Of a stretch of DNA of 64,000 nt, positions 24,441-35,214 are shown piece after piece. A program made the translations under genes and the position numbers. Location: positions 310,001-374,000 of the forward strand of contig NZ_CP025012.1 in the NCBI RefSeq assembly GCF_002953715.1, in the 5' to 3' direction. The DNA is from Rhizobium leguminosarum. Its GTDB lineage: Bacteria > Pseudomonadota > Alphaproteobacteria > Rhizobiales > Rhizobiaceae. Under the pieces are notes generated by a model. The model did not search any database. It had not been told where the DNA came from and saw only the letters and a list, made by a program, of their open reading frames with translations. Each line of letters starts with the position of its first letter. Within the stretch, counting starts at the first letter, position 1.

Positions 24441-26069
24441 ATGCCATCAGATCAGGCTCGTGGCGCGCAGGCAGGCAGCTTGCGCGACCGTCTGCGCTTT
24501 GCCGGCCTCGATGCCGACCAGTGCGAGTTGGTGCGCCGCAACCGGCCGGTCCTCGAAGCACATCTGAAGGCGGGCCTCAGGGATCTCTTCCACAGGTTCC
24601 AGTCATTCCCCGACGCCTCGCGCAATTTCGAGAGCGAGCGCCAGGTCGACCGCCTGCACGATCTGCAGTCCTCGCATTGGGACGTGCTGACCGATGCACG
24701 GTTCGACAGCCTCTATGCCGAGCGCGTCAAGGTTCTCTCCGATACCGAAAGCAAGATGGGCCTCGACCCGCGCTGGCACGTCGCCGGCCATGGCGTCATG
24801 CTGGAGCATGTCGTTTCCGGTCTCGCCGAGGAGATCGCCGGCCGTCCGCTTCTGCCGTCGGCCAAGCGCCGCACCCGCGAAATCTCCGACCTGATGACGG
24901 CGATCATCCGCATCGTCATGGTCGATGTGGAAATTGCCGTCTCGCTCCGCTTCAACGCGCTGCGCGCCGGGGAGCAGCGCGCGCTTGCCGAGCAGCGCGC
25001 CGACAACGAGGCCGAGATCATCAGGATCTTCGGCGATGTCATCGACGGTCTTTCCGCACGCGACCTGACGCGACGCGCGCCCGTCGACGGCGCCTATGCC
25101 GGGATCGCCGCCGCGCTGAACGGCGCGTTGGATGGCCTCCAGGCCGAGTTCACCGCCATCACCGAGCGCACGGTCAAGGCCGAAGCGGCGACGGGCTCGC
25201 TTGCCGGTCTGTCGCGGCAGTTCGCCGGCACGGCTTCCGGCCAGGCCGATCGGTTGCAGCTTTCCGCCGCTGCCCTTGCCGGCATTGCTGGCAGTGTGCG
25301 CGATGGTGCCGCCGACAGCCGCGCTGCCGAACAGGCGGCCGCCACGACGCGCGCAGCCGTTGAGGAAAGCGGTGAGGTCGTCGGTCGCGCGATCACCGCC
25401 ATGGCCGATATCGAACAGTCGGCCGAAAAGATCGGCCAGATCATCGGCGCGATCGACGAGATCGCCTTCCAGACCAATCTTCTGGCGCTGAATGCCGGTA
25501 TCGAGGCCGCTCGCGCCGGCGATTCCGGCCGCGGTTTTGCCGTCGTCGCCCAGGAAGTTCGCGCCCTTGCCCAGCGCTCGGCCGAAGCCGCCCGCGAGAT
25601 CAAGACGCTGGTGACGACGACCAAGGCGCAGGTCGACGCCGGCGTGCAGATGGTCGGCCGCACACAGGATTCGATCGGCAGCATTGTGCGTCAGGTCACC
25701 GACATCAACGCCGCCATCGCCGGCATCGCCACCCGAACCGGCGAACATGCCGCCAGCCTCGACAGCGTGACATCAGACGTCAAGGGCCTGGGTGGCGAAG
25801 TGGCGGATAGCGCCGGCCTTGCGGAACGCTCCGCTGAAGGCGCCGACCACCTCCACACCGTCATTCTCGAGCTCGGCCAGACGATTCGCGAATTCCGCAT
25901 CGCCCGCGAAAACGCCACTGCCGGGCGTCAAGCACCGGTTCGCGTGACACCGCAGCGCGCCATCGAGGTCACTGCCCGTCCGGCACTGGCCGTGGACGAA
26001 TACGAAAATGACGATTTTGGCCTTCCACAGCCCTTCGCAAGCGTCGGAGGTGGGCGGAATGTTTACTAA
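24441..26069 (+). CDS. icpA: Globin-coupled soluble chemoreceptor IcpA
   Basis: A 542-aa methyl-accepting chemotaxis protein with no membrane segments. Residues ~15-190 resemble a globin-sensor (protoglobin) fold; candidate haem-ligand histidines lie in [13 protein letters not shown]. The signalling domain has the family hairpin tip [20 protein letters not shown], then [20 protein letters not shown]. It probably senses oxygen or redox state and signals to CheA inside the cell. It is first in the che operon, as in Sinorhizobium meliloti, where the homologue is called IcpA/McpE. The ATG at 24441 is used; a TTG at 24429 is also possible. Confidence 0.88.
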   Translation: MPSDQARGAQAGSLRDRLRFAGLDADQCELVRRNRPVLEAHLKAGLRDLFHRFQSFPDASRNFESERQVDRLHDLQSSHWDVLTDARFDSLYAERVKVLSDTESKMGLDPRWHVAGHGVMLEHVVSGLAEEIAGRPLLPSAKRRTREISDLMTAIIRIVMVDVEIAVSLRFNALRAGEQRALAEQRADNEAEIIRIFGDVIDGLSARDLTRRAPVDGAYAGIAAALNGALDGLQAEFTAITERTVKAEAATGSLAGLSRQFAGTASGQADRLQLSAAALAGIAGSVRDGAADSRAAEQAAATTRAAVEESGEVVGRAITAMADIEQSAEKIGQIIGAIDEIAFQTNLLALNAGIEAARAGDSGRGFAVVAQEVRALAQRSAEAAREIKTLVTTTKAQVDAGVQMVGRTQDSIGSIVRQVTDINAAIAGIATRTGEHAASLDSVTSDVKGLGGEVADSAGLAERSAEGADHLHTVILELGQTIREFRIARENATAGRQAPVRVTPQRAIEVTARPALAVDEYENDDFGLPQPFASVGGGRNVY

Positions 26070-26132
26070 CCTATCGGATGATTGCCTCAGCTCGTCTTTT
26101 CGGGCCGGGGATAAGGGGACAAGGAAAAGCTG

Positions 26133-26429
26133 ATGGCAGCAAAGAAGAGTGGCAAGACGCTGGATTTGACAGCGGTGCTCGACCTCAACGAGGCTTCCGC
26201 CTTGCGCGATAAACTCCTCTCTCTCCGGGGTAGCGGTCTTTCGATAGACGCTTCCGGCGTCGAACGGATCGGTGCTCTTTGCGCCCAGGTTCTGATGTCC
26301 GCCGAGAAGACCTGGGAGCAGGACAAGCAGCCGTTCACCTTCTCCAAGGTGTCCGACGCATTTCAGAAAACGATGCAGCTGGTTGGCGTCAATATTGACC
26401 ACCTGCTTGCCAAGGAGATTCGGCAATGA
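26133..26429 (+). CDS. cheS: STAS-domain chemotaxis protein CheS
   Basis: A 98-aa single STAS domain: DLNEASALRDKLLSLRGSGL then DASGVERIGALCAQVL, the usual S-containing loop. In S. meliloti the protein at this operon position (called CheS, formerly CheX/orf2) binds CheA and speeds loss of phosphate from CheY1 rather than acting as an anti-sigma antagonist. AAGGAAAAG precedes the ATG, and its TGA overlaps the cheY1 start as ATGA, which suggests coupled translation. Confidence 0.85.
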   Translation: MAAKKSGKTLDLTAVLDLNEASALRDKLLSLRGSGLSIDASGVERIGALCAQVLMSAEKTWEQDKQPFTFSKVSDAFQKTMQLVGVNIDHLLAKEIRQ

Positions 26430-26791
26430 AGAAAAAAGTGCTCACCGTGGATGATTCCCGCACCATCCGAAACATGCTTCTCGTGACGCTGAACAATGCC
26501 GGCTTCGAGACGATCCAGGCGGAAGACGGCATCGAGGGCCTCGAGGTTCTCGAAGAGTCCAATCCTGACGTCATCGTGACCGACATCAACATGCCGCGCC
26601 TCGACGGTTTCGGCTTCATCGAAGGTGTCCGCCGCAACGAGAAATATCGGGCGATCCCGATCCTGGTCCTGACCACCGAAAGCGACGCGGAAAAGAAGAA
26701 CCGCGCCCGCCAGGCCGGTGCCACGGGCTGGATCGTCAAGCCCTTCGACCCGGCCAAGCTGATCGATGCCATTGAGCGTGTAACCGCTTAA
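26426..26791 (+). CDS. cheY1: Chemotaxis response regulator CheY1
   Basis: A 121-aa receiver: acidic pair D9/D10, phospho-acceptor D53 in VTDINMP, threonines in LTTESD and K105 in VKPF. In rhizobia with two CheYs, CheY1 usually drains phosphate from CheY2~P via CheA, so it is likely a phosphate sink. It overlaps cheS by 4 bp and precedes cheA by 17 bp. Confidence 0.92.
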   Translation: MKKKVLTVDDSRTIRNMLLVTLNNAGFETIQAEDGIEGLEVLEESNPDVIVTDINMPRLDGFGFIEGVRRNEKYRAIPILVLTTESDAEKKNRARQAGATGWIVKPFDPAKLIDAIERVTA

Positions 26792-26808
26792 ACCCAGGAT
26801 TTGCTCCT

Positions 26809-29100
26809 ATGGATATGAACGAAATCAAAGAGATCTTTTTCCAGGAGTGCGAGGAGCAGCTCGCCGAGCTGGAATCCGGTCTTCTGAAAATGAATGATGG
26901 CGATCGCGATCCGGAAACCGTCAATGCGGTGTTCCGTGCCGTGCATTCGATCAAGGGTGGCGCCGGCGCCTTCGGCCTTGACGATCTGGTAGCCTTCGCC
27001 CATGTTTTCGAGACCACTCTCGATTGCGTTCGATCCAACAAGCTTGAGCCGAACCAGGATGTCCTGAAGGTGATGCTGAAGTCGGCCGACGTGCTCGCCG
27101 ACCTGACGAACGCCGCACGCGACGGCGGCAGCGTCGATGAAAGCCGCAGCCGCGGCCTCGTCAAGGAACTCGAGGCGTTGGCCAACGGCGAATTGCCGTC
27201 TCCCTCGGCATCGACCGAAGCGCCGGCGCCGAAGGCCGCCGCAAAGGCTGCTCCGGCCGCTCCGGCGCCGACCCCCAAGCCGACGGACGACAGCGGCTTC
27301 CAGCCAGTCCCCTTTTCCTTCGACGATTTTGGCGGCGAGGGCGATGCGGGCGGCATGCCGGCCTATGAAGTCATCTTCAAGCCACGCTATGAACTCTATT
27401 CCAAGGGCAATGACGCCACCCTGCTGCTGCGCGACCTCTCGCGCCTCGGCGAAATGACCATCTATTGCAATACGGATGAGTTGCCGGGCCTCGAGGAACT
27501 CGATCCGGAAGGCGCCTATTTTTTCTGGAACGTCACGATCAAGACGGACAAGGGCGAAGACGCCATTCGCACCGTCTTCGAATTCGCCGAGTGGGATTGC
27601 GAACTGACGGTAAAGCCGGTCGAAGAAGCAAGGGCCGACGCGACGAGCAACGACGAACTGCCGATGGTGCCGGTTCCCTTCGATCTGTCGATCCTGGATG
27701 AGACAGGCGCAACGGAAGAGGTTTCCGCCTCAGACGCGCGGGCCGAAGAGACGGCCGCAGCCGTTGCCGCCGCCGAAACTGCCTCCAACGTCACGCAGAT
27801 GGCCGCAGCCGCCGCCCGTGTCGAGAAGAAGGAATCGGCAGCCGCCGCAGCGGCCGCGGCAAGTGCTGCCGCCCAGAACAATGCCGCCGGTGCCGGCCAG
27901 ACGATCCGCGTCGATCTCGACCGTGTCGACCGCCTGATCAACCTCGTTGGCGAGTTGGTCATCAACCAGGCGATGCTGTCGCAGAGCGTCATCGAGAACG
28001 ACACGACCGGCACCTCGTCGATCAATATGGGCCTCGAGGAGCTGCAGCAGCTCACCCGCGAGATCCAGGACTCGGTCATGGCGATCCGCGCGCAGCCGGT
28101 GAAGCCGGTGTTCCAGCGCATGTCGCGTATCGTCCGCGAAATCGCCGACATGACCGGCAAGTCGATCCGCCTCATCACTGAAGGTGAAAACACCGAAGTC
28201 GACAAGACGGTCATCGACAAACTCGCCGAGCCGCTGACCCACATGATCCGCAACGCCGTCGACCACGGCATCGAAACGCCCGAAAAGCGCGCAGCTGCCG
28301 GCAAGAACACCGAAGGCACGGTCCGCCTCACCGCCAAGCATCGTTCGGGACGCATCCTGATCGAGCTTGCCGACGACGGCGCCGGCATCAACCGCGAGAA
28401 GGTCCGCCAGAAGGCGATCGACAACGACCTCATCCCGGCCGATTCCAACCTGTCGGACGAGGAAATCGACAACCTGATCTTCCTGCCGGGCTTCTCGACG
28501 GCCGACAAGATCTCCGACATCTCCGGCCGCGGCGTCGGCATGGACGTCGTCAAGCGCTCGATCCAGGCGCTCGGCGGCCGCATCAACATCACCTCGAAGC
28601 CGGGCCACGGTTCGGTCTTCACCATGAGCCTGCCGCTGACGCTCGCCGTCCTCGACGGCATGGTGGTCACAGTCGCCGGCCAGACGCTGGTCGTGCCGCT
28701 GACCGCGATCGTCGAAACCCTGCAGCCGGAAGCTGCCGCGATCCATTCCTTCGGTGCCAACCACCGGCTGATTTCGATCCGCAACAGCTTCTGCCCGCTG
28801 GTCGATGTCGGCCGCATCCTGAACTTCCGCGCCACCCAGGCCAATCCGGTCGAGGGCGTGGCGCTTCTGGTGGAATCCGAAGGCGGCGGCCAGCGCGCCC
28901 TGATGGTCGACGCCATCCAGGGTCAGCGCCAGGTCGTCATCAAGAGCCTTGAAGCGAACTACACCCACGTGCCGGGCATTGCCGCCGCCACAATCCTCGG
29001 TGACGGCCGCGTGGCTCTCATCCTTGATGTCGACGCGGTTGTCGGCGCCTCGCGCGGCCAGTCGCTCAAAGCGGAAATGTCGTTAGCAGCGGTGGGCTAA
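26809..29100 (+). CDS. cheA: Chemotaxis histidine kinase CheA
   Basis: A 763-aa kinase with the full CheA order: an HPt domain with H46 in [14 protein letters not shown]; a P2-like region around 180-270 ([20 protein letters not shown]); an alanine-rich linker (~315-350); the dimerisation helices ([20 protein letters not shown]); an ATPase domain with [18 protein letters not shown] and GRGVGMDVV; and a C-terminal CheW-like domain (~620-763). It phosphorylates CheY1, CheY2 and CheB under control of IcpA and other receptors. It sits in the middle of the operon, 4 bp ahead of cheW. Confidence 0.98.
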   Translation: MDMNEIKEIFFQECEEQLAELESGLLKMNDGDRDPETVNAVFRAVHSIKGGAGAFGLDDLVAFAHVFETTLDCVRSNKLEPNQDVLKVMLKSADVLADLTNAARDGGSVDESRSRGLVKELEALANGELPSPSASTEAPAPKAAAKAAPAAPAPTPKPTDDSGFQPVPFSFDDFGGEGDAGGMPAYEVIFKPRYELYSKGNDATLLLRDLSRLGEMTIYCNTDELPGLEELDPEGAYFFWNVTIKTDKGEDAIRTVFEFAEWDCELTVKPVEEARADATSNDELPMVPVPFDLSILDETGATEEVSASDARAEETAAAVAAAETASNVTQMAAAAARVEKKESAAAAAAAASAAAQNNAAGAGQTIRVDLDRVDRLINLVGELVINQAMLSQSVIENDTTGTSSINMGLEELQQLTREIQDSVMAIRAQPVKPVFQRMSRIVREIADMTGKSIRLITEGENTEVDKTVIDKLAEPLTHMIRNAVDHGIETPEKRAAAGKNTEGTVRLTAKHRSGRILIELADDGAGINREKVRQKAIDNDLIPADSNLSDEEIDNLIFLPGFSTADKISDISGRGVGMDVVKRSIQALGGRINITSKPGHGSVFTMSLPLTLAVLDGMVVTVAGQTLVVPLTAIVETLQPEAAAIHSFGANHRLISIRNSFCPLVDVGRILNFRATQANPVEGVALLVESEGGGQRALMVDAIQGQRQVVIKSLEANYTHVPGIAAATILGDGRVALILDVDAVVGASRGQSLKAEMSLAAVG

Positions 29101-29104
29101 GGGA

Positions 29105-29572
29105 ATGTCGTACACTGTAAAAAATCTGAACGAGGGGGATCGCGAGCTGATCGCGTTCCGCATCGGGGATCAGGAATTTTGCGTGAACATCATGTCGGTT
29201 CGCGAAATCCGCGGCTGGACCCCGGCGACCGCGATGCCGCATTCGCCTGGCTATATGCTGGGTGTCATCAACCTGCGCGGCGCGGTGCTGCCGATCATCG
29301 ATCTTGCGGCCCGGCTCGGCATGAAGCCGGCCGATCCGACTGCCCGTCATGTCATCATCGTCGCCCAGGTCCGGCGTAAGGTCGTCGGCCTGCTGGTCGA
29401 CGCCGTTTCGGATATCCTGACGGTGACCGACGAAACCATCCAGCCGACGCCCGAGATCTCCTCCGAACTCGAGCGTCAATTTGCCCGCGGCATTCTCGCC
29501 ATCGAGAAGCGAATGATCTGCCTGATCGAACTCGAATCCCTCTTTCCAGAGACCGAAAGCGAAGCCGCATGA
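29105..29572 (+). CDS. cheW: Chemotaxis coupling protein CheW
   Basis: A 155-aa adaptor that links chemoreceptors to CheA. It has the CheW fold motifs [32 protein letters not shown] and DLAARLG, and a final segment [22 protein letters not shown] lies immediately before the ATG, 4 bp after the cheA stop. Its TGA overlaps the cheR start (ATGA). Confidence 0.96.
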   Translation: MSYTVKNLNEGDRELIAFRIGDQEFCVNIMSVREIRGWTPATAMPHSPGYMLGVINLRGAVLPIIDLAARLGMKPADPTARHVIIVAQVRRKVVGLLVDAVSDILTVTDETIQPTPEISSELERQFARGILAIEKRMICLIELESLFPETESEAA

Positions 29573-30477
29573 GTGTAATGGGCGCAAAAGATCAGAGACA
29601 GGGATCCGACGAGGTCCTGGCGAGCGGAGAATATCCGCTGACGCGCCGCGACCTCACCGAGATCGCCGCGATGATCTATTCGGATGCCGGCATCTTCCTC
29701 AACGAGACGAAGGCGTCGCTGGTCTATTCGCGTCTATCGAAGCATATCCGCAATCTCGGTCTGTCCGGCTTTCGGGAATATTGCGACCTCGTCGCTTCGC
29801 CGGCGGGTGCTGCGCCGCGCCGCGAGATGCTTTCGCACCTGACGACCAATTTTACCCGCTTCTTCCGCGAGAACCACCATTTCGACCACCTGCGCGACCA
29901 TGTCCTGCCGGAGCTTCTGCAGCGGGCGAGATCGGGCGGCAGGGTGCGCATCTGGTCGGCTGCCTCCTCCGATGGGCAGGAACCCTATTCGATCGCGCTG
30001 ACGGTGCTGTCGCTGATGCCGAATGTCGCGGACTACGACTTCAAGATCCTGGCAACCGACATCGATCCGAAGATTCTCGCGATCGCCCGGGCCGGCGCCT
30101 ATGACGAGAGCGCGCTTGAAACCGTGTCGCCTGCCATGCGCAAGCAATGGTTCAGCGAAGTCGAGATACAGGGCCGCAGGAAGTTCCAGGTCGACGACCG
30201 CGTGAAGCGGCTGATCACCTACAACGAGCTGAACCTGATGGCGCAATGGCCGTTCAAGGGCAAGTTCGACGTCATCTTCTGCCGCAACGTCGTCATCTAT
30301 TTCGACGAGCCGACGCAGATGAAGATCTGGCAGCGTTTCGCCGGTCTGCTGCCGGAAGGCGGGCATCTCTATATCGGCCATTCCGAGCGTGTTTCGGGTG
30401 AGGCAAAACACGTCTTCGACAATATCGGCATCACGACCTATCGCTATACGGCCAAAGGTCACGGGAGGAAGGCATGA
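29569..30477 (+). CDS. cheR: Chemoreceptor methyltransferase CheR
   Basis: A 302-aa SAM-dependent methyltransferase that methylates glutamates of chemoreceptors. It has the helical N-terminal domain (~20-95) and the SAM domain with [27 protein letters not shown] and the acidic ATDIDPKIL loop, then [13 protein letters not shown]. It overlaps cheW at the front and cheB at the back by ATGA-type junctions. There is no C-terminal TPR, so receptor docking is through the usual beta subdomain. Confidence 0.97.
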   Translation: MSVMGAKDQRQGSDEVLASGEYPLTRRDLTEIAAMIYSDAGIFLNETKASLVYSRLSKHIRNLGLSGFREYCDLVASPAGAAPRREMLSHLTTNFTRFFRENHHFDHLRDHVLPELLQRARSGGRVRIWSAASSDGQEPYSIALTVLSLMPNVADYDFKILATDIDPKILAIARAGAYDESALETVSPAMRKQWFSEVEIQGRRKFQVDDRVKRLITYNELNLMAQWPFKGKFDVIFCRNVVIYFDEPTQMKIWQRFAGLLPEGGHLYIGHSERVSGEAKHVFDNIGITTYRYTAKGHGRKA

Positions 30478-31517
30478 GCGCTCCGGCAAGAGTTCTCGTT
30501 GTTGACGACTCCCCGACGATGCGGGGCCTGATCACCGCCGTGCTCAGTTCCGACCCCGAGGTCAACGTCATCGGCCAGGCAGGCGATGCGCTGGAAGCGC
30601 GCGAGGCGATCAAGCGGCTGAACCCCGACGTCGTGACGCTCGACATCGAGATGCCGAACATGAACGGTCTCGATTTCCTCGAAAAGATCATGACGCTGCG
30701 TCCGATGCCGGTGATCATGGTATCCACAATGACCCATCGCGGCGCCGAGGCGACGCTTGCGGCGCTGGAGATCGGCGCGTTCGACTGCGTCGGCAAGCCG
30801 GGGCCGGGCGAACTCAGGCCGTTTGGCGACCTCGCCGAGAAGGTCAAGGCCGCCGCGCGCACGCAACGCCAGTATTCCCAGCCTGTTGCCGCCGTCGCGC
30901 CGCCACCCTCGGTCGCCGATTTCCGCGTCGGCCGCAAGATCGTCGCGATCGGCTCGTCGACCGGCGGCGTCGAGGCACTGATTGCAGTGCTGCAGAAATT
31001 TCCGGCGAATTGCCCGCCGACCGTCATCACCCAGCATATGCCGCCGACCTTCACCAAGAGCTTTGCCGAACGGCTGAACCGCCTCTGTGCGCCGGTGGTG
31101 CAGGAAGCGACCGATGGTGCCCGTCTCGAAATTGGCAAGATCTATCTGGCGCCCGGCGGCGAGCGTCACCTCCAGGTCAGCAGCGCCTCGGCACCGTGCT
31201 GCCGTCTCATTGACCGCGCGCCGGTCAATGGTCACCGCCCCTCGGTCGACGTACTTTTCGATTCGGTCGCGGAACTGGCGGGCCGCAATGCCGTCGGCGT
31301 GATTTTGACCGGAATGGGCCGCGATGGTGCCGCCGGATTGTTGAAAATGCGCCACGCCGGCGCCAGAACGCTCGGCCAGAACGAAAAAACCTGTGTCGTT
31401 TACGGAATGCCAAGGGTTGCTCACGAACTTGGCGCCGTTGAGCAGCAGCTGCCGCTGTCTGCCATCGGTGAAGAAATATTGAAAATGACAGCCGCCCGAA
31501 AGGAAGGGACCGAATAA
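30474..31517 (+). CDS. cheB: Chemoreceptor methylesterase CheB
   Basis: A 347-aa two-domain enzyme. The receiver domain has DD at 11-12 and phospho-acceptor D57. The methylesterase domain has the catalytic triad S162 (GSSTGG), H188 (TQHMP) and D284 (GMGRDG). It removes methyl groups added by CheR, and CheA-dependent phosphorylation activates it. Overlaps cheR; cheY2 starts the base after its stop codon. Confidence 0.97.
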   Translation: MSAPARVLVVDDSPTMRGLITAVLSSDPEVNVIGQAGDALEAREAIKRLNPDVVTLDIEMPNMNGLDFLEKIMTLRPMPVIMVSTMTHRGAEATLAALEIGAFDCVGKPGPGELRPFGDLAEKVKAAARTQRQYSQPVAAVAPPPSVADFRVGRKIVAIGSSTGGVEALIAVLQKFPANCPPTVITQHMPPTFTKSFAERLNRLCAPVVQEATDGARLEIGKIYLAPGGERHLQVSSASAPCCRLIDRAPVNGHRPSVDVLFDSVAELAGRNAVGVILTGMGRDGAAGLLKMRHAGARTLGQNEKTCVVYGMPRVAHELGAVEQQLPLSAIGEEILKMTAARKEGTE

Positions 31518-31907
31518 ATGTCGCTCGCGGAGAAAATCAAAGTTCTGATCGTCGACGATCAGGTAACGAGCCGGTTGCTGCTCAGCGATGCGCTGACCCA
31601 GCTCGGTTTCAAGCAGATCACCTCGGCTGGTGACGGTGAGCAGGGCATGAAGATCATGGCCGAGCAGCCGCACCACCTGGTGATCTCGGACTTCAACATG
31701 CCGAAGATGGATGGCATCGGCTTCCTTCAGGCGGTGCGCACCAACCCGAACACCAAGAAGGCGGCCTTCATCATCCTGACCGCCCAGGGTGACCGCGCAC
31801 TGGTGCAGAAGGCGGCCCAGCTCGGCGCCAACAACGTGCTCGCCAAGCCGTTCACGATCGAGAAGATGAAAGCGGCCATCGAAGCCGTGTTTGGAGCCCT
31901 GAAATGA
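31518..31907 (+). CDS. cheY2: Chemotaxis response regulator CheY2
   Basis: A 129-aa receiver: acidic pair D13/D14, phospho-acceptor D58 in [11 protein letters not shown], threonine in ILTAQGD and K110 in VLAKPF. CheY2 is the main regulator that binds the rhizobial motor and slows or reorients it. It follows cheB directly, and its TGA overlaps the cheD ATG. Confidence 0.93.
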   Translation: MSLAEKIKVLIVDDQVTSRLLLSDALTQLGFKQITSAGDGEQGMKIMAEQPHHLVISDFNMPKMDGIGFLQAVRTNPNTKKAAFIILTAQGDRALVQKAAQLGANNVLAKPFTIEKMKAAIEAVFGALK

Positions 31908-32458
31908 TCACTGAGGGGGCAGCCCGCCGCGTGCACATCATTCAGGGCGAGTACAAGGTTCTGAGCGATCCGAATGCGGTCCTCTCGACCATTCTCGGTT
32001 CGTGCGTGGCTGCGTGCCTCAGAGATCCTGTCGCCGGTGTCGGCGGCATGAACCACTTTCTGCTGCCCGGTTCGGCGACGTCGCCGACTTCAGGTGGCGA
32101 TGCCACCCGGTACGGCGTGCATCTGATGGAACTGCTGATCAACGGCCTCCTGAAGCAGGGCGCCCGGCGCGACCGGCTGGAAGCAAAAATCTTCGGCGGC
32201 GCGAAGACGATCTCGACATTCTCCAATGTCGGTGAGCAGAACGCGGCCTTCGCCGTGCAGTTCCTGAGGGATGAAGGCATTCCGGTGGTCGGTTCCTCGA
32301 CCGGTGGAGAGCATGGACGCAAGCTTGAATATTGGCCGGTCTCCGGTCGTGCCCGGCAATACCCCCTGACCGGCGCCGAAACGCAGAGAACCGTCGCTCT
32401 CGAGCAGCGTCCCGCCGCTCCGCAGAAGCCCGTCGAAACCAGTATCGAATTTTTTTGA
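31904..32458 (+). CDS. cheD: Chemoreceptor glutamine deamidase CheD
   Basis: A 184-aa deamidase acting on receptor glutamines. The catalytic cysteine C34 lies in LGSCVAACL and the histidine H51 in [10 protein letters not shown]. Downstream KIFGGAKTI matches the family core. Its start codon overlaps the cheY2 stop, and cheT begins 16 bp after its own stop. Confidence 0.95.
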   Translation: MITEGAARRVHIIQGEYKVLSDPNAVLSTILGSCVAACLRDPVAGVGGMNHFLLPGSATSPTSGGDATRYGVHLMELLINGLLKQGARRDRLEAKIFGGAKTISTFSNVGEQNAAFAVQFLRDEGIPVVGSSTGGEHGRKLEYWPVSGRARQYPLTGAETQRTVALEQRPAAPQKPVETSIEFF

Positions 32459-32474
32459 TGGCGAGGATTTTCAT

Positions 32475-32864
32475 ATGACATTTAACCCGGTGATGGAGCC
32501 GCCTGCGCCTGTTGAAGCGTTGAGCGACATCCTGATGCGCATCGTGTCCGAACTGCACGATGTCGCCTACCTCATCGAGCGTATCGAGCCGCAGCTTCTC
32601 GAAATCGGCGGCGCCGAAATCCTGAATTCGCCGGATGCCATGAAGGTCATGCAGGGCATTGATCTGGCCGTGCAGAAATCGCGCGGCCTTGCCGAATTTA
32701 TCGATACCATCACCGGCGAAATCCCGCACGGCTGGGCAGTCGACGTCGCAACCGCGCTCAGCCTCGTCAAGCTGGCAGAGATGCAGAAGGCTTTGGGCGG
32801 TGCCACACGCCACGGCCATTCCCAGCCATTGAGCAAGGCAGCCGGCGACTTCGATTTCTTCTAA
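32475..32864 (+). CDS. cheT: Chemotaxis operon protein CheT
   Basis: A 129-aa, mostly helical, acidic protein (start PPAPVEALSDILMRIVSELH, end AAGDFDFF). It occupies the last place in the che operon, where S. meliloti has the gene named cheT, implicated in signal termination and adaptation; as I recall that role is recent. No catalytic motif is visible. GAGGA lies about nine bases before the ATG at 32475, and the stop TAA is the first codon of a family A repeat. Confidence 0.75.
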   Translation: MTFNPVMEPPAPVEALSDILMRIVSELHDVAYLIERIEPQLLEIGGAEILNSPDAMKVMQGIDLAVQKSRGLAEFIDTITGEIPHGWAVDVATALSLVKLAEMQKALGGATRHGHSQPLSKAAGDFDFF

Positions 32865-32962
32865 AGCGCGTCGCAATCTTCCAGATTCGTGCCTTGCGCT
32901 TTAGGCCCATTTTGCGCATGTCGTTTCGCAAAACCGCTGCACACTTTTGCGCGACATGCTTT
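32862..32962 (-). repeat. Dispersed palindromic repeat, family A
   Basis: Starts on the cheT stop codon: TAAAGCGCGTCGC, then a 24-base interval, TGCGCTTTA; followed by GCGCATGTCGTTTCGCAAAA, CCGCTGCACACTTTTGCGCG and ACATGC. It is in the opposite orientation to the copies at 23793, 38392 and 43123. It sits between the che operon and fliF. Confidence 0.7.
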
Positions 32963-33075
32963 GGAACCTTTTCGACCTTTCCCTTCTCCACGAAACGCTC
33001 GCACAAGTTTCGCCGACTATTCGTCTGATGAGGCAATAAGCCTGCTTTGTCTTTGACGGATCGTGCGAGAACAGA

Positions 33076-34767
33076 ATGAATCTGTTAAATCAATTAGTTC
33101 AGATATTTAAGAACTTCGGCGCCTTGGGCCGAACGCGCCTGATGATTCTTGGAGGCGTCGGTGCTGTCTCTATCGCAATCGTCCTTGCGGCCGCCCTTTT
33201 CGTCAATAAGCCGGCACAGGAAACGCTCTATGTCGGTCTGGACTCGCCGGATCTCAACCAGATCAGCATGGCGCTTGCCGAAGCCAACATCAATTTCCAG
33301 GTCGGCACGGACGGCACCAGCATCAGCGTCCCCGCGGGGATGACGGGCAAGGCCCGCTTGATGCTTGCCGAGCGCGGCCTGCCGAACAGCGCCAATGCCG
33401 GTTACGAACTCTTCGACAATGTCGGCTCTCTCGGCCTGACCTCCTTCATGCAGGAGGTGACGCGGGTTCGGGCGCTGGAAGGCGAAATCGCCCGCACCAT
33501 CCAGTCGATCTCGGGTATAACAGCCGCGCGCGTCCATATCGTCATGCCGGAGGTCGGAAACTTCCGGAAGGCGGAGCAGAAACCGACTGCTTCCGTTATG
33601 ATTCGCGCCAGCGCGACCACCGGGCGCAGCGCAGCGACCTCGATCCGCCACCTCGTCGCCTCGGCTGTGCCGGGGCTTGACGTCGATGACGTGACCATCC
33701 TCGATTCCGCCGGCCAGCTGCTCGCTTCCGGCGATGAGGCGAGCAACAGCTCGCTGAACCGCTCGCTCAACATCGTCCAGAACGTTCAGCAGGAAGTCGA
33801 ATCCAACATCGACAAGGCGCTGGCACCCTTCCTCGGCATGGACAACTTCCGCTCCAGCGTCACTGCCGATCTCAACACGGACGCCCAGCAGATCCAGGAA
33901 ACGACCTACGATCCCGAATCCAAGGTCGAACGCTCGGTTCGCTCGACGAAGGAAGCCCAGCAGTCGCAACAGAAGCAGTCCGATAGCGCGACGACGGTCG
34001 AGCAGAACATTCCGCAGGCGGCCCCCGAGGCCGGCGGATCCGCCGGGCCCGAATCGCAGGACAAATCCGACAAGCGCGAAGAACAGACCAACTACGAAAT
34101 CAACAGCAAGACGACGGCGACGACCCGCAACAGCTATAAGGTCGAGAAGCTTTCGATCGCTGTGGTGGTCAACAAGGGCCGCATCGCCAAGATGGTCGGA
34201 GAACCCGCCGACCAGACCAAGGTCGATGCCTATCTTGCCGAAATGCAGAAGATCGTCGCTTCGGCGGCCGGCATCGACGCCAAGCGCGGCGATGTCGTCA
34301 CCGTCACGGCCATGGACTTCCTCGAAAACCAGCTGCTTGAAGACGCCACCGGTGGCGTCCGCGTCATGGACATGCTGAGCCGCAACCTTGCCGGCATCAT
34401 CAACTCGCTCGCCTTTGTCGCCGTCGCCTTCGTGGTGGTCTGGATGGGTCTGCGGCCTCTGGTGCGCAGCGTCAGCGGCAACGGCAGCTCCGCGGCTTTC
34501 GGCGACGCCACGCCGGAAGCGGCCGGCCTCGAGCTTCCGGACTTCGCGCCTGCATCAGGAGCCGCCGGTGGCGCACTCATGGACGGCTTCGGGTCCGATT
34601 TCGGCTTCGACAGTACCGAGGACCTGCTCAGCCTCGGCGACGACGATGGAAACTTCAATCGACGCGTCAAGGAAGGCCCGGAACGCAAGCTTTCCCGCAT
34701 GGTCGAAATCAACGAGGAACGCGCCGCGAAAATCCTCAGGAAATGGGCGATCGACGACGCAGCGTAA
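33076..34767 (+). CDS. fliF: Flagellar MS-ring protein FliF
   Basis: A 563-aa MS-ring subunit. One membrane helix lies near residues 24-46 (MILGGVGAVSIAIVLAAALF), the periplasmic ring-building region fills 50-440, and a second helix lies near 440-465 (IINSLAFVAVAFVVVWMGL). The cytoplasmic tail binds FliG. It is the first flagellar gene after the che operon and ends in a strong terminator. Length is normal for the family (550-580). Confidence 0.97.
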   Translation: MNLLNQLVQIFKNFGALGRTRLMILGGVGAVSIAIVLAAALFVNKPAQETLYVGLDSPDLNQISMALAEANINFQVGTDGTSISVPAGMTGKARLMLAERGLPNSANAGYELFDNVGSLGLTSFMQEVTRVRALEGEIARTIQSISGITAARVHIVMPEVGNFRKAEQKPTASVMIRASATTGRSAATSIRHLVASAVPGLDVDDVTILDSAGQLLASGDEASNSSLNRSLNIVQNVQQEVESNIDKALAPFLGMDNFRSSVTADLNTDAQQIQETTYDPESKVERSVRSTKEAQQSQQKQSDSATTVEQNIPQAAPEAGGSAGPESQDKSDKREEQTNYEINSKTTATTRNSYKVEKLSIAVVVNKGRIAKMVGEPADQTKVDAYLAEMQKIVASAAGIDAKRGDVVTVTAMDFLENQLLEDATGGVRVMDMLSRNLAGIINSLAFVAVAFVVVWMGLRPLVRSVSGNGSSAAFGDATPEAAGLELPDFAPASGAAGGALMDGFGSDFGFDSTEDLLSLGDDDGNFNRRVKEGPERKLSRMVEINEERAAKILRKWAIDDAA

Positions 34768-34770
34768 AGC

Positions 34771-34796
34771 AAAGGCCGGGCAACCGGCCTTTTTTC
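34771..34796 (+). terminator. Rho-independent terminator of fliF
   Basis: AAAGGCCGG, four-base loop GCAA, CCGGCCTTTTTT: a 9-bp stem followed by six T residues, four bases after the fliF stop. Confidence 0.9.
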
Positions 34797-34995
34797 ATGT
34801 CGGTACCGAAGCCTGATTCCCCAACCGCTGTTTGCTGAAAAGCCGTGACTGGAGATGCGAGAGACCCGGCATGGCAATCAGGGTCGGGAATTTGAATAAG
34901 ACAATAGACCCGACCAATGAAATGCGGCCGTAGCGCGATATGATGATGCGGGCTCGCGTAAAACGCGAAGCAAGTTGCGATACCGCCAGAATCAC
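34795..34995 (-). CDS. Possible small basic protein, 66 aa
   Basis: A GTG-initiated frame with AAGGAGG five bases upstream, an unusually good ribosome site for an intergenic stretch. The product is very basic with one weakly hydrophobic region (SLVGSIVLFKFPTLIAMPG). It matches nothing I know, and no neighbour runs in the same direction. Its 3' end touches the fliF terminator. Confidence 0.3.
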   Translation of the reverse strand: MILAVSQLASRFTRARIIISRYGRISLVGSIVLFKFPTLIAMPGLSHLQSRLFSKQRLGNQASVPT

Positions 34996-35214
34996 CTTAG
35001 CCTCCTTATATCTTGAAGGCTGGAACGAGTGATCGAATCAGTGCATTGGCGACAGCGAAAGTAAATCCCTAGAAGTCGGAGATGGTGATTTGCATCGGCT
35101 GGCTTACCCTTAGGTGATTCGAAATGGGATTCGAGCGGGACTTGAATTGAATCCCTTACAGAAAAATTGCTGTTGCACCGAGTTCGATCGTTTCTCAGCC
35201 GCAGGACGTTGCCA
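34797..35214. other. Intergenic region between fliF and visN
   Basis: About 420 bp, apart from the doubtful minus-strand frame above. It is comparatively AT-rich near 34995-35170 and presumably holds the visN promoter. I see no clear palindrome or repeat beyond the fliF terminator. Confidence 0.5.
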
